A stretch of 49,501 nt of DNA, taken from positions 1-49,501 of IMG/VR virus record IMGVR_UViG_3300036759_000092, one strand, 5' to 3'. The notes beneath the pieces are model-generated. The model was not told the DNA's origin and made no database searches. It was given only the letters and a program-made list of their open reading frames with translations. Positions within the stretch are counted from its first letter, which is position 1; each line of letters begins with the position of its first letter. Shown here piece by piece: positions 1 through 6,974 of this stretch. The DNA comes from a virus. The position numbers and the translations under genes were made by a program.

Positions 1-127
1 GGCATCGCCCAGCGCGCCCCTGTCGCTACGTTGACTTCGCTAGGCTCTTGGGAGCCGGGCATCGCTGGACGTGGGTTCGTTCCTTTCACATCGTTCGGTG
101 GAGATGCGGGGTGCGAACCCATCAGCG
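1..127. repeat. Terminal direct repeat, left copy (contig closure overlap)
   Basis: These 127 bases are identical to the last 127 of the window. The length equals a k-mer size commonly used by short-read assemblers, so this is most likely the overlap of a circular assembly graph path and not a physical terminal repeat. It implies a circular or circularly permuted genome of 49,374 unique bases. Apart from the stop codon at 122-124 it holds no gene. A short stem (GGCTC/GAGCC, about 42-55) lies downstream of the leftward gene at 122-355. Confidence 0.95.
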
Positions 128-355
128 CTTGTCAACCTCCATCAGCGTTGCCAGATACCCCATCACATCGAGGTGGTCTTCAGTCGTGGCGATTGAGAAG
201 TAGCGTCCGTTGGTCGTCCGGACGATGACGATCGGGTAGCCGTAGGACGAGTACGCGATGGTCGCGCTCTTCACCTTCGGGTGGTGGTTGAGATGCCTCC
301 CGATGGTGGTGACCTCTTGCTCAGTGAGTTTCTCGCGCTCGCGGCGCGGCGTCAT
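122..355 (-). CDS. Hypothetical protein, 77 aa
   Basis: I do not recognise this small basic protein. Residues about 28-60 look like a two-strand beta unit with a G-Y-P turn and an R-T-T-N-G-R-Y strand, resembling the small fold of its neighbour at 774-968. The start ATG overlaps the upstream stop as ATGA (352-355), indicating translational coupling. It is the last gene before the circular junction; downstream lies about 125 bp without genes, then the Rpf-like gene. Confidence 0.75.
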   Translation of the reverse strand: MTPRREREKLTEQEVTTIGRHLNHHPKVKSATIAYSSYGYPIVIVRTTNGRYFSIATTEDHLDVMGYLATLMEVDKR

Positions 356-777
356 CCTTGAGGCTTCCGGTAGGGCGTCATCGTGCCATCGGGGTTGAGC
401 ACCATCCCCATCGGCGTGCGTTGCCGATGGCGCACATCCCCCGACCCTACTGATTCGATGGCCTTGTTCTGGCGGCGCTGGCGCAGCGCGAAGACGAACT
501 CGTCGTCCCGGTCGTGATGCCAGAGCTTGCCGCCCATCTTCAGCAGCATCTTCTCGGCGCGGTCAACGACCTCCAGCGTCTCACCTATCGCCCACACGAC
601 CCAGTGGATCGGGTTCTCGGGCGGTCCCTTGGTGCGCCAGCAGGAGATATTGACTAGCTCCCTGTCGGCGCGCTCCCACGCCTTGCGCGACGTGGTCTCG
701 TCCGGGTAGTTGATCGCCGTCCAGAAGCGCCCGGTGTGAGGAATGAACAGCCGATGGTCCGGCCCGGCGTCCATCAT
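352..777 (-). CDS. Hypothetical protein, 141 aa
   Basis: No family recognised. The start at 777 was chosen because its ATG overlaps the upstream TGA as ATGA; the frame stays open further upstream, but that extension would lie inside the preceding gene. The protein is mixed alpha/beta with tryptophan-rich strands around residues 20-60 and a C-terminal P-D-G-T-M-T-P-Y tail resembling a short beta hairpin. It lies in a tightly coupled trio with the genes at 774-968 and 122-355. Confidence 0.75.
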   Translation of the reverse strand: MMDAGPDHRLFIPHTGRFWTAINYPDETTSRKAWERADRELVNISCWRTKGPPENPIHWVVWAIGETLEVVDRAEKMLLKMGGKLWHHDRDDEFVFALRQRRQNKAIESVGSGDVRHRQRTPMGMVLNPDGTMTPYRKPQG

Positions 778-968
778 CGCGTCACCGTCAAGATGCGCTT
801 GTTCGCAGCGTTCCGCACCTGGATGCGGCTCCACTGGCTGCTGCTGTCGAGCAGGAGGCGAGCGTGCTCGCGTCCTGTGCGGTAGTCAGCGGCGGTGCCG
901 ACGTTGACCTCTAGGCCGTCTGCCGCCCTAATGGCGACGAGCTTCACGCCGCCGTGCTTCGAGTGCAT
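774..968 (-). CDS. Hypothetical protein, 64 aa
   Basis: Unknown small protein with an alternating strand pattern (VKLVAIRAADG, LEVNVGTAADY) typical of small beta-rich phage proteins. An AAGGAGG box lies just 5' of the ATG at 968; a GTG/ATG pair at 998/995 would add about ten residues and is the alternative start. It is the first gene after the large hairpin at 1011-1059, so its transcript may depend on read-through or processing there. Confidence 0.7.
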   Translation of the reverse strand: MHSKHGGVKLVAIRAADGLEVNVGTAADYRTGREHARLLLDSSSQWSRIQVRNAANKRILTVTR

Positions 969-1010
969 GACCCTCCTTATATGGGATGTTGACATCACCC
1001 CTCACGCAGT

Positions 1011-1059
1011 CCGACCCCCCCTGGGGGCCACCTTGAATGGTGCCACCAGGAGGGGTCGG
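1011..1059. terminator. Long inverted repeat upstream of the 774-968 gene
   Basis: Arms 1011-1032 and 1039-1059 form an imperfect stem of about 20 bp around a six-base loop (TTGAAT). No uridine run follows it on the minus strand, so it may be a processing or regulatory stem instead of a classic intrinsic terminator. It fits the pattern of stem-loop followed by an AAGGAGGG box seen before many leftward genes here. Confidence 0.7.
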
Positions 1060-1080
1060 GTGTTTCGCCGAGCACGCTCC

Positions 1081-1099
1081 ATGCCGCAAACTGCGGCAT
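1081..1099. promoter_or_regulatory. Perfect 8-bp palindrome with 3-bp spacer
   Basis: ATGCCGCA-AAC-TGCGGCAT lies in the 1060-1141 gap downstream of the 1142-1639 gene. It could be an operator for a dimeric protein or a small transcript hairpin; no U-tract follows on either strand. I saw no second copy. Confidence 0.45.
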
Positions 1100-1141
1100 T
1101 CGCATTACGCGATAACGGCGCCGGCGCGTTTCTTGTAGTTT

Positions 1142-1639
1142 CTACCGGAACAGCGTCTCCAGGTCGGGCATCTGCTGGCTTGGCGTCAGCCCCTGGATGC
1201 GCGTGAGACAGCGCATGATCCGCGCCGAGGTGAGGGGCTCATCCTTCTCCCTCATCCAGCGCAGGCACACGCTGGCGAGCCGCGAGAGCTCCAGGTCCGA
1301 GCCGAGGAGCGGGTGCTGCTTCACGCCCCAGGCCCTCGCCCCGGACTGCGCGTTGTTCATCAGCGTGGTAACGCGACTCGCGTTGTAACTGAACTCCCAC
1401 AGCCGGGAATCCCGGTAGTTCTGCGGGGTGCTCGCCAGGGCGATGCGCCCAGGCTCGGTGATGAGCGGCCATTTCCCGCCCATGTTGGGGATCGTCACGT
1501 CGCGGCAATACTTCACGGCTGCCGCCAACTGACACGTCCCCATCTTGAGGCTCGACTGGATGGCTCGGCGGTTCTGCCAGTAGCCACGTTTCGGCTGAAG
1601 CGCCCAATAGAGCCGATGTGCATCTGCTGCGACCGACAT
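1142..1639 (-). CDS. Probable winged-helix DNA-binding protein, 165 aa
   Basis: Residues about 5-70 resemble a winged-helix unit: helices around Y11-L16 and R24-L31, a recognition-like helix with C-Q-L-A-A-A-V-K-Y, then a P-L-I-T-E-P-G-R wing like the L-T-x-x-G wing of phage regulators. The rest is helical. The start codon directly follows the upstream stop at 1640, so it is co-translated with the next gene. The function, perhaps regulation of the leftward operon, is inferred from fold features only. Confidence 0.6.
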   Translation of the reverse strand: MSVAADAHRLYWALQPKRGYWQNRRAIQSSLKMGTCQLAAAVKYCRDVTIPNMGGKWPLITEPGRIALASTPQNYRDSRLWEFSYNASRVTTLMNNAQSGARAWGVKQHPLLGSDLELSRLASVCLRWMREKDEPLTSARIMRCLTRIQGLTPSQQMPDLETLFR

Positions 1640-2407
1640 CTAGATGTTCAGTCCCTTCCTGACGTCATCGTCAGTCATGCGCTGAGCCTTGGCGAAATCC
1701 TCGAGATCGCTCACGGCCTGACGGATCTTGTCGAGCTTGAGGTCAAGCTCGCGCATGTTGTCGCTGCCCCACACGTCTGAGGACAGGTTGGCGAATGTCA
1801 CCTCCTTTGCCAGCTCGTGCGCCCGACGCAGGTTCCGGTACGCGTCGTTGAGCGTGTTCCACAGACGGCTCTGCGCAGAGTAGCCCGCACCGAACGTGTC
1901 GTCCGTGCGGCGGTCGGCCTGTCTGCGCGCATCCTCCTCGTGGCGGGCCTGTCGGTCAGTGACCTCCAGGTACACCTCGGGCTTCTCCATCAGCCCCTCG
2001 ATGATGTCCGCCTGCTCCTTCACAGGGCGCTGGCTGATGGTGTCGATGCCGTCCCCCTTGCTGCTGCGGATGGCACGGGTCGTTTCCTTGGTGCCGATGA
2101 GCTTGAGCGCATCTGACACGTCGTGTGTCTGGCCCCACGCCTCCTGGTGAACCGAAGGGGAGTAGCCGTCCATCCGCACACCAGGAGGGAACAGACCGGC
2201 CATCTGGCGCTGACGCTGGAGCCAACTGGGAGAGCGACCTCTCCAGCCAGCGATGTCCTTCAGCGTAAGAAACCCGGCGGCGGGCTTCTTACCTCTCTCG
2301 TCGCTGGTATTGGCGACCAGCCAGTCGCCAAGCGCCCACTTGTCCCTGGAGATACTGTCCTCCAGGGCCTCGTACTCGGCACGCAGCCGAGACTCATCCC
2401 TACTCAT
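1640..2407 (-). CDS. Hypothetical helix-turn-helix-containing protein, 255 aa
   Basis: The start at 2407 follows AGGAGGG with a 3-nt gap and a UUCG-capped hairpin (2423-2436). Residues about 45-75 (L-K-D-I-A-G-W-R-G-R-S-P-S-W-L-Q-R) look like a helix-turn-helix that would recognise DNA. The C-terminal two thirds are highly charged and helical, probably coiled coil (about 130-240). The architecture of an N-terminal HTH plus a long coil suits a phage regulator or ParB-like organiser, but I cannot name the family. Confidence 0.7.
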   Translation of the reverse strand: MSRDESRLRAEYEALEDSISRDKWALGDWLVANTSDERGKKPAAGFLTLKDIAGWRGRSPSWLQRQRQMAGLFPPGVRMDGYSPSVHQEAWGQTHDVSDALKLIGTKETTRAIRSSKGDGIDTISQRPVKEQADIIEGLMEKPEVYLEVTDRQARHEEDARRQADRRTDDTFGAGYSAQSRLWNTLNDAYRNLRRAHELAKEVTFANLSSDVWGSDNMRELDLKLDKIRQAVSDLEDFAKAQRMTDDDVRKGLNI

Positions 2408-2422
2408 AGGCCCTCCTATTCT

Positions 2423-2465
2423 GGGGCTTCGGCCCCTCACTGAATTCGGGCACCGCCTGGTGCCC
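2423..2465 (-). promoter_or_regulatory. Tandem hairpins and SD leader of the 1640-2407 gene
   Basis: Two perfect stems lie side by side: GGGGC-UUCG-GCCCC (2423-2436) and GGGCACC-GCCT-GGTGCCC (2448-2465). A third stem (CAGGGAC/GTCCCTG, 2524-2540) lies just past the lysin stop. Between stem and gene on the minus strand is CCCGAATTCAG, which also follows the hairpin ahead of the holin gene near 36.41 kb. Attenuation or RNA processing between the lysin and the downstream gene is likely. Confidence 0.6.
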
Positions 2466-2542
2466 CATTGACAGCGTACGCCAGCGATGCGTCGCTGCCT
2501 AGGGCAAGGAACTGCCCCATTTGCAGGGACTTTGTCCCTGGA

Positions 2543-3043
2543 TCAGACGTAGCGGCGGATGACCATGATGTCGCCGCGATAGTCGTACGGGAGGTAGTAC
2601 GGTCCCGATTCGCTGCCGTGGCTGATCACCATCGGCTTGCCGTTCCGCACGCCGACGATGATCGCGGTGTGCTTGCCCGGAGCGCCGCTCCCGTAGATCA
2701 CGCAGTCGCCGCGTAGGACGTTCTCCACGTGCTGGACGGGCTTCCCGTGGTTGAGCATCGTTCCCGTGTAGCCAGCCTTCCAGGCTGCGCCGTTCACCGT
2801 GTCGCGCACACCGAAGTGGTCCAGCCCGTTCCAGATGCACCACGTCGCCAGCGATGAGCAGTCGGCATAGTCCGGGCATTGATCCCGGTACGCCTTCAGG
2901 TCCTTGTCGATCCCTTCCCATCTACGTGAGCCCTGCGTGTAGTGGAGACGATCACGCCGGTTGTACGCGAGCCACGCCGCGTCGGCGATGAGCTCCCGCG
3001 CCTTGAGGCGATTGGTCTTGCTCAGCCCAGAGACGCTTGCCAT
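2543..3043 (-). CDS. Endolysin, NlpC/P60-type cell-wall peptidase, 166 aa
   Basis: A likely peptidoglycan hydrolase. A D-C-S-S nucleophile box at residues 61-64 and a K-H-T-A-I-I-V-G box with H125 give the Cys/His dyad of NlpC/P60 and CHAP peptidases, which cut peptide stems; a G-D-C-V-I-Y segment (112-117) precedes the histidine as usual for these folds. There is no signal peptide, so release would need a holin; the candidate holin is at 36167-36397. The start overlaps the upstream stop (TGATG, 3041-3045). No separate binding domain is visible, and at 166 aa this is a minimal single-domain lysin. Confidence 0.85.
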   Translation of the reverse strand: MASVSGLSKTNRLKARELIADAAWLAYNRRDRLHYTQGSRRWEGIDKDLKAYRDQCPDYADCSSLATWCIWNGLDHFGVRDTVNGAAWKAGYTGTMLNHGKPVQHVENVLRGDCVIYGSGAPGKHTAIIVGVRNGKPMVISHGSESGPYYLPYDYRGDIMVIRRYV

Positions 3044-3297
3044 CAGCGCCCGCCGAAGCCAGCGCCTCCGCCTGGCGGAATCGGTACGATGCCTGGCGGC
3101 GGGACCACCGATTCGACCGGCGCGGGGGCCTCCGGGTCGGCAGGCTGCTCCTCTTCCTCGTCCGGCTCGACCTCTTCCTTGTCGTCCTCGTCCGGGGTCT
3201 CCGGGGCGTCGGGCTCCTGCGTCTCGTCCTTGACCGGCTCGGCGGCGAGATCCTCGTCGTCGCTGGTGCTGGTGGTCGCCGCCTTCGTAGTGGCCAT
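3043..3297 (-). CDS. Acidic, proline-rich disordered protein, 84 aa
   Basis: The composition is dominated by Glu, Asp, Pro and Ala, with an A-T-T-K-A-A-T-T-S-T start and a glycine-rich end; it is almost certainly intrinsically disordered. AGGAG lies 5 nt before the ATG. It is coupled to the lysin start by TGATG. The role is unknown; a lysis-timing or chaperone role would be guesswork. Confidence 0.75.
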   Translation of the reverse strand: MATTKAATTSTSDDEDLAAEPVKDETQEPDAPETPDEDDKEEVEPDEEEEQPADPEAPAPVESVVPPPGIVPIPPGGGAGFGGR

Positions 3298-3333
3298 CGG
3301 TGCTCCTAAGCTCTGGGAGGACCAACGCTACAC

Positions 3334-4368
3334 CTATCGGGTGAATTGCCATGCTCGCTTGGTGAGCCTGAGCGGCACGTCGTCAGGCCCCTTGACGTAG
3401 GGGGCGATCCAGATCTGGCGATGCTCTCCCAAGCTCGCGTACCACTGGTTCCGCCAGTGTCCGCGGACGACGAAGCGGACCGTCAACCTGCGCCCCGTCG
3501 TCTCCATCTCCTCTTGGCCTTGCCGTCCGCGTCGCAGCGTGATCACAGTCACATCGTCAACCGGGCGCTTCTTCCTCTGGCTGTCACGTCTGAGCTGTCG
3601 CGGCAGACGGGCCTTGGTCGGGACGAGCTGGCTGCCGATGCGCCACATCGTCTGGATCAGGGAGGTCTGCTGGCGGGCACGCTCGCGCACATCTTCGAAG
3701 CTGTCCTCGGCGAGGATGTCGTACGCCTCCGGGTCGTCCAAGCTCTCGTAGCCGGGCTGTCCCCACGACCATTGCCACTGATGGACGATGCTGAACGGCA
3801 TGATCCTGCGGATCTCGTCCCTGCTGTGCACTGGCTCGGGGTCGTCCGGATGGCCCATCTCCAGCCTGGATGGGACGCCACGCTCATCCGCCAGGGCGAA
3901 CTCGTCATCGCAGTGGACGTAGAAGGCGATCCAGTAGGTGCCGACGCTGAGATCCTCGCTGTGGATCGGTAGCCACGCGACTGCGCGGACGGGGATCAGG
4001 CCGATGCCGCTGCGCCACGGATGCGTCTTGGTCACCGGCATATCGTCGATCAGCACCGGGCGCGGGAACAGGCAGAACCCACGCGGCGCGAACGGGTCGT
4101 TCGGCAGTAGCTTCTCCGGCTTCCACTTGGCGCGTGCGTCGTCGATGAGATCGGTCACGTCACTGCTGACGTAGATCGGCTCTGCCTCACGCAGCATCTC
4201 TAGCTGGATACCCGCCAGCACGCGGACATCCCGGCGGGCCTTCTCGGTGTGCTTCTCGTTCATCTCACCGAAGAAGCCGATCAGGTACTTGACCCCGATC
4301 TCCGACTGCGACCACTCCAAGATCTGCTGCTGCGAGATGTAGGCGTCCTCCCACCTCGCGTAGCGCAT
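3334..4368 (-). CDS. Conserved-type hypothetical protein, 344 aa
   Basis: A large cytosolic protein with no family I can name with confidence. The C-terminal part (about 285-344) contains the block V-R-G-H-W-R-N-Q-W-Y, then H-R-Q-I-W-I-A-P-Y-V-K-G-P, a pattern I associate with conserved hypothetical proteins of actinophages and actinobacteria. The start at 4368 overlaps the upstream stop (TGATG); a GTG one codon earlier is possible. It heads the small cluster that ends with the lysin. Confidence 0.75.
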   Translation of the reverse strand: MRYARWEDAYISQQQILEWSQSEIGVKYLIGFFGEMNEKHTEKARRDVRVLAGIQLEMLREAEPIYVSSDVTDLIDDARAKWKPEKLLPNDPFAPRGFCLFPRPVLIDDMPVTKTHPWRSGIGLIPVRAVAWLPIHSEDLSVGTYWIAFYVHCDDEFALADERGVPSRLEMGHPDDPEPVHSRDEIRRIMPFSIVHQWQWSWGQPGYESLDDPEAYDILAEDSFEDVRERARQQTSLIQTMWRIGSQLVPTKARLPRQLRRDSQRKKRPVDDVTVITLRRGRQGQEEMETTGRRLTVRFVVRGHWRNQWYASLGEHRQIWIAPYVKGPDDVPLRLTKRAWQFTR

Positions 4369-4556
4369 CACTCCACCGCGAACATCGCGTCGAAGCAGTA
4401 CTCACAGAGCCCGCTGATCTGGTACTCCCTGCGGCCCGCGTCGCTGTACCACCTCGCGGGCTTCTTACAGCGGGCGCAGATGCTCTTGGCCTGACACTCT
4501 GCGACGTAGCGCTTCCAGGCCTCCATGCTCTCCAGCTCGGGGTGCTCTTCAGCCAT
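4368..4556 (-). CDS. Small zinc-ribbon protein, 62 aa
   Basis: Two C-x2-C knuckles (C27/C30 and C51/C54) separated by about 20 residues make a four-cysteine zinc ribbon. The preceding helix (E7-A23) is amphipathic. The start overlaps the upstream gene by 8 nt. It is one of at least eight tiny cysteine-knuckle proteins in the leftward region; the binding partner is unknown. Confidence 0.8.
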   Translation of the reverse strand: MAEEHPELESMEAWKRYVAECQAKSICARCKKPARWYSDAGRREYQISGLCEYCFDAMFAVE

Positions 4557-4836
4557 CGGTGTCGATGGCGTCGCGGAAGATCTGCGCCACGCGCTCTGCG
4601 ACCTCGGCGCCTGGGATGTTGAGCTTCCCCGCCCAGTCGCTCTCCCAGTGGTCCGGGTCGCGCCAGGCGGCGAGGAACATCGTCACCCCGCCGATGGTGA
4701 TGTCGAGGTCGGTGTCGATGTTGTCCAGCACCGATTCGGCCAGCGCGGAGGCCGGGTCGCTCGTGTTGACGACGTACGCCCGATCGCGAAAGCCGATGCG
4801 GAAGGGGGCGTTGCAGATGTAGGAGAACTCAGCCAT
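4549..4836 (-). CDS. Hypothetical protein, 95 aa
   Basis: No family recognised. The N-terminal half is beta-rich (F-S-Y-I-C-N-A-P-F-R-I-G-F), and the C-terminal half is helical with G-A-E-V-A-E-R-V-A-Q-I-F. The ATG lies 8 nt inside the preceding gene, so translation is coupled. Confidence 0.7.
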   Translation of the reverse strand: MAEFSYICNAPFRIGFRDRAYVVNTSDPASALAESVLDNIDTDLDITIGGVTMFLAAWRDPDHWESDWAGKLNIPGAEVAERVAQIFRDAIDTDG

Positions 4837-4993
4837 CGGGGCGCTCCACTCGCCACGTCCTGGGCTTCCCGTTGGGCATGATCACGTTGACGTGGATCTC
4901 ACCGTTGACGTAGTGCTGCTCGATCACTCTTGCCTGCGCGTGCAGCAGGCGAGCGGCGAACTGCGTCGTGGTCATGGTCTTGGTCCTAGGCAT
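4829..4993 (-). CDS. Small hypothetical protein, 54 aa
   Basis: This frame begins at ATG 4993 after GGAGG with a 4-nt gap and overlaps both neighbours by 8 nt, the junction style used throughout this operon. The product is basic, with a helix (Q11-E25) followed by a beta hairpin (I-H-V-N-V-I-M-P-N-G-K). Function unknown. Confidence 0.65.
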   Translation of the reverse strand: MPRTKTMTTTQFAARLLHAQARVIEQHYVNGEIHVNVIMPNGKPRTWRVERPDG

Positions 4994-5297
4994 CCTTCCT
5001 CCGGCCCTTGGCCTCCTGGCGGTCCATCTCCTCCATCTGGCCCTCGGCGCGGCCCTGCTCGTACGCCTCGTTGAAGACCATCTCGCGCACGATGTCGATC
5101 AACGCGCAGATGGCCGGGTTCTCGTACCAGTAGACCTGGCCGTCGCAAGTCTCGCCGCCGGGGATGTCGAGCCCCTTCGCCTCGACCCTTGAGATCAGGG
5201 CATCCCAGAAGTGCTCCTCAGCGATGTCCTGCGGGCGGTTGCCTGGGATGTCGTTGGTGCTCACGCCGGGCGGGAGATCCCATCCGAATGTGCTCAT
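4986..5297 (-). CDS. Hypothetical protein, 103 aa
   Basis: Begins MSTFGWDLPPGV, a tryptophan/PPGV head often seen in small actinophage proteins. It ends in a charged helix (about 70-103) with many Glu, Gln and Arg residues. The start at 5297 follows AAGGAGG and overlaps the upstream TGA as ATGA. Function unknown. Confidence 0.75.
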   Translation of the reverse strand: MSTFGWDLPPGVSTNDIPGNRPQDIAEEHFWDALISRVEAKGLDIPGGETCDGQVYWYENPAICALIDIVREMVFNEAYEQGRAEGQMEEMDRQEAKGRRKDA

Positions 5298-5449
5298 TCC
5301 TGCTCTTCCTCCTTGTGGGTGGTGTCCAGCGCGTCGGCAACGCGACGCAGCTCGTTGGCGATGATCGCCAGATCCTTCTCGATGCCTTCGAGGATTGCTG
5401 GCAGACGCTCCACGCTGCGGAGCGTCCTCAGCTCTTGGACTGTCGTCAT
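5294..5449 (-). CDS. Small coiled-coil protein, 51 aa
   Basis: A single continuous amphipathic helix is predicted from residues 4 to 45, with leucine and isoleucine at heptad spacing (L7, L10, L16, I19, I23, L27). It is coupled at both ends by ATGA overlaps (5446-5449 and 5294-5297). Probably a small dimerising adaptor; function unknown. Confidence 0.7.
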   Translation of the reverse strand: MTTVQELRTLRSVERLPAILEGIEKDLAIIANELRRVADALDTTHKEEEQE

Positions 5450-5823
5450 CGCTCGTAATGGCGCTCCGCCCAGGCGACGGCCTCATCGGCGCAGTCTTCG
5501 CAGGCCTCCATCTCGGGCTGCGGCGGCGTCTCGTTGTCGCCCGGGTAGGCGGGGATGGTTCCCAGGGCGTGCTCGGGCACGACGTGGCCGCGCTCGCACA
5601 CCTTCGCCGCCTCGCCCGGTCCCAGCACGTTGACCCTCAGGTCGAGCGCCGAGTCCATGTAGTGCCGGACCCAGTCTTCGACGCTGCGGCTCCCGCCCTC
5701 CTGCCCCTGGATGGGGATCAGGATCTGCATGGCGACGCTGACGTACATCACGTCCCCCGGGTCCATGGGGATCCAGTGGGTCGGGTTCTCCGGGTCGTAG
5801 CGACCCAGATCGTCGATGTTCAT
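5446..5823 (-). CDS. Hypothetical protein with Cys/His pairs, 125 aa
   Basis: The C-terminal part carries C-E-R-G-H and C-E-D-C groups that could bind one zinc ion; the N-terminal half is mixed alpha/beta with the segment D-V-M-Y-V-S-V-A-M-Q-I-L-I-P. It is coupled to the upstream gene by ATGA (5820-5823). Function unknown. Confidence 0.7.
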   Translation of the reverse strand: MNIDDLGRYDPENPTHWIPMDPGDVMYVSVAMQILIPIQGQEGGSRSVEDWVRHYMDSALDLRVNVLGPGEAAKVCERGHVVPEHALGTIPAYPGDNETPPQPEMEACEDCADEAVAWAERHYER

Positions 5824-6092
5824 GGCAGGCTACCCTCGCTCCAGGTCATGTCGGTGTCCTGCAGATCTGCCAGCAGGACGGGGCGGTTCTCATCCACCCA
5901 GCCGACCTCGTCGTACTCCTGGCCTCCTGCCAGGCGCTCGATCCTACCGAGGAACGTGGTCGCTACCAGCTCCACGTTCGCCGGGTCTTGCAGCCAGGAG
6001 GCGAGCTCCTGCTGCTGCGTGAACTCCGCCACCACTCGCAGCTCAACCTCCAGCGCGAGATGGAGCTTCACGCTCGCTTGTGCATCAGCCAT
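5820..6092 (-). CDS. Hypothetical protein, 90 aa
   Basis: The start at ATG 6092 follows an exact ACCCAAAGGAGGG box with an 11-nt gap, which is somewhat long. The first half is an amphipathic segment (V-K-L-H-L-A-L-E-V-E-L) and the second half is acidic. It is the first gene after the hairpin and promoter-like elements at 6124-6191, so it probably starts a transcription unit running to 3334. Confidence 0.75.
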   Translation of the reverse strand: MADAQASVKLHLALEVELRVVAEFTQQQELASWLQDPANVELVATTFLGRIERLAGGQEYDEVGWVDENRPVLLADLQDTDMTWSEGSLP

Positions 6093-6100
6093 TGTGATGC

Positions 6101-6191
6101 GTCCCTCCTTTGGGTTCGGTGGAGGCCGCACGAAGCGGCCCCCCCATTATGCGAAGCCTACAGCAGCGATACCTCGCTGTGTTTCGGTGTT
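6101..6191 (-). promoter_or_regulatory. Promoter-like element, hairpin and start-associated box
   Basis: Read on the minus strand: the block AACACCGAAACACAGCGA, then TAGGCT (6155-6160) exactly 31 nt from the first base of that block. Next comes a GGCCGC/GCGGCC stem (6124-6140), then ACCCAAAGGAGGG before the ATG at 6092. The same block and spacing recur at 48577-48613, and ATCGCTGCTGTAGGCT recurs near 11.01-11.03 kb. TAGGCT is a plausible actinobacterial -10 hexamer. Confidence 0.55.
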
Positions 6192-6195
6192 TGGG

Positions 6196-6375
6196 TTAGA
6201 TGCTCTGCCTCGGGCACGGCTCCATCGGCCAGTTGCAGGTGACGCAGAGCATCGGGTCGCACGGCTCCGGGATCGGGCGTCCGTAGCCGCAGTTCAGGCA
6301 CACGACCAGGACTGCCGTCCTGTCGAAGTGCGTGCCGCGACAGGCCGGACACGGCTTCACGATGAGTGGCTCCAT
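6196..6375 (-). CDS. Small multi-cysteine zinc-binding protein, 59 aa
   Basis: Starts at ATG 6375 after AGGAGG (4-nt gap) and ends in TAA at 6196-6198. It contains C-P-A-C (9-12), C-L-N-C (26-29), C39 and C-V-T-C (44-47), enough for one or two zinc sites. The alternative frame over the same bases has no cysteine pattern and no ribosome site. Likely a zinc ribbon adaptor; target unknown. Confidence 0.7.
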   Translation of the reverse strand: MEPLIVKPCPACRGTHFDRTAVLVVCLNCGYGRPIPEPCDPMLCVTCNWPMEPCPRQSI

Positions 6376-6383
6376 TACCCCTC

Positions 6384-6629
6384 CTACTCGTAGAGCTCCG
6401 TCATCGGGGAGCCGCAGGTCTGGCAGCGGAACATCCTGGCGGGATTGCCGTCAGCGTTCGCCTTCCGCTGCTGGTCGATGGAGTACGCGACCCCGCTGAC
6501 CGGGAGGCTCATCCCGAAGGTCAGGATCGCGGCCGTCGCGTGCCAGCTATGTCGCGTGGTCCTGCCCGCGCACAGTCGCCGACAGTTGCAGATCGGGCAG
6601 TGCCCGGATCTCATAACGAGGCGTCCCAT
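6384..6629 (-). CDS. Cysteine-knuckle protein with hydrophobic middle, 81 aa
   Basis: C-P-I-C (11-14) with C16 and C20 at the N-terminus and C-Q-T-C near residue 69-72 flank a hydrophobic stretch (about 30-50). The stretch could be a membrane helix or a buried core helix. A zinc ribbon split by a hydrophobic insert is the likeliest reading. Its ribosome site is weak. Confidence 0.65.
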   Translation of the reverse strand: MGRLVMRSGHCPICNCRRLCAGRTTRHSWHATAAILTFGMSLPVSGVAYSIDQQRKANADGNPARMFRCQTCGSPMTELYE

Positions 6630-6632
6630 GTC

Positions 6633-6884
6633 TCAGCCTCGCGGCTCCACGGCGACGTGGAAGTCGTGCGCTCGGTACGTGAACTGGATGCTCATGCCCT
6701 CGCGCTCGCGGGCGTTCTCCTGGACGTACTTGGCGATCGACTCGAACGACGCCTCAAGCGGCGACTTGTCGCCGTCCGGCCCGAGGTAGACGCGGTCGAT
6801 CACCTCGCGGCGCTCGATGAGGATGGTGTCCTCATCTGCTGTCTCGTCGTGCCAGGTGTCTGGCGACGGCTTCTTCACTGCCAT
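6633..6884 (-). CDS. Hypothetical protein, 83 aa
   Basis: The start at 6884 is fixed by AAAGGAGG with a 4-nt gap (CCCCAAAGGAGGGG box). Residues 25-83 alternate strands and one helix; the end resembles a ferredoxin-like beta-alpha-beta unit. Function unknown. It is preceded by the long hairpin at 6919-6973. Confidence 0.75.
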   Translation of the reverse strand: MAVKKPSPDTWHDETADEDTILIERREVIDRVYLGPDGDKSPLEASFESIAKYVQENAREREGMSIQFTYRAHDFHVAVEPRG

Positions 6885-6918
6885 GTCCCCTCCTTTGGGG
6901 TAGTGATCCTGCTCGTTT

Positions 6919-6973
6919 GTGAACAGGCGCAGGGGCGACATCGTGACCAGATGCCGCCCCCGCGTCTGCTCAC
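6919..6973. promoter_or_regulatory. 23-bp imperfect inverted repeat
   Basis: Arms 6919-6941 and 6951-6973 match at 19 of 23 positions, and most mismatches can form G.U pairs. The stem sits between two leftward genes and ends about 35 nt before the start-associated box of the 6633-6884 gene. It has the size and place of the ESAS elements of Cluster K mycobacteriophages; RNA stem and protein-binding site are both possible. Confidence 0.75.
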
Positions 6974-6974
6974 A

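Noticed and set aside
94-125. T-arm-like sequence on the minus strand (GGGTTCGCACCC)
   Set aside because: The loop lacks the conserved A and no matching acceptor 5' strand lies upstream.
6158-6352. 64-codon leftward frame at 6158-6352
   Set aside because: The overlapping frame at 6196-6375 has a ribosome site and cysteine pairs; this one has neither.
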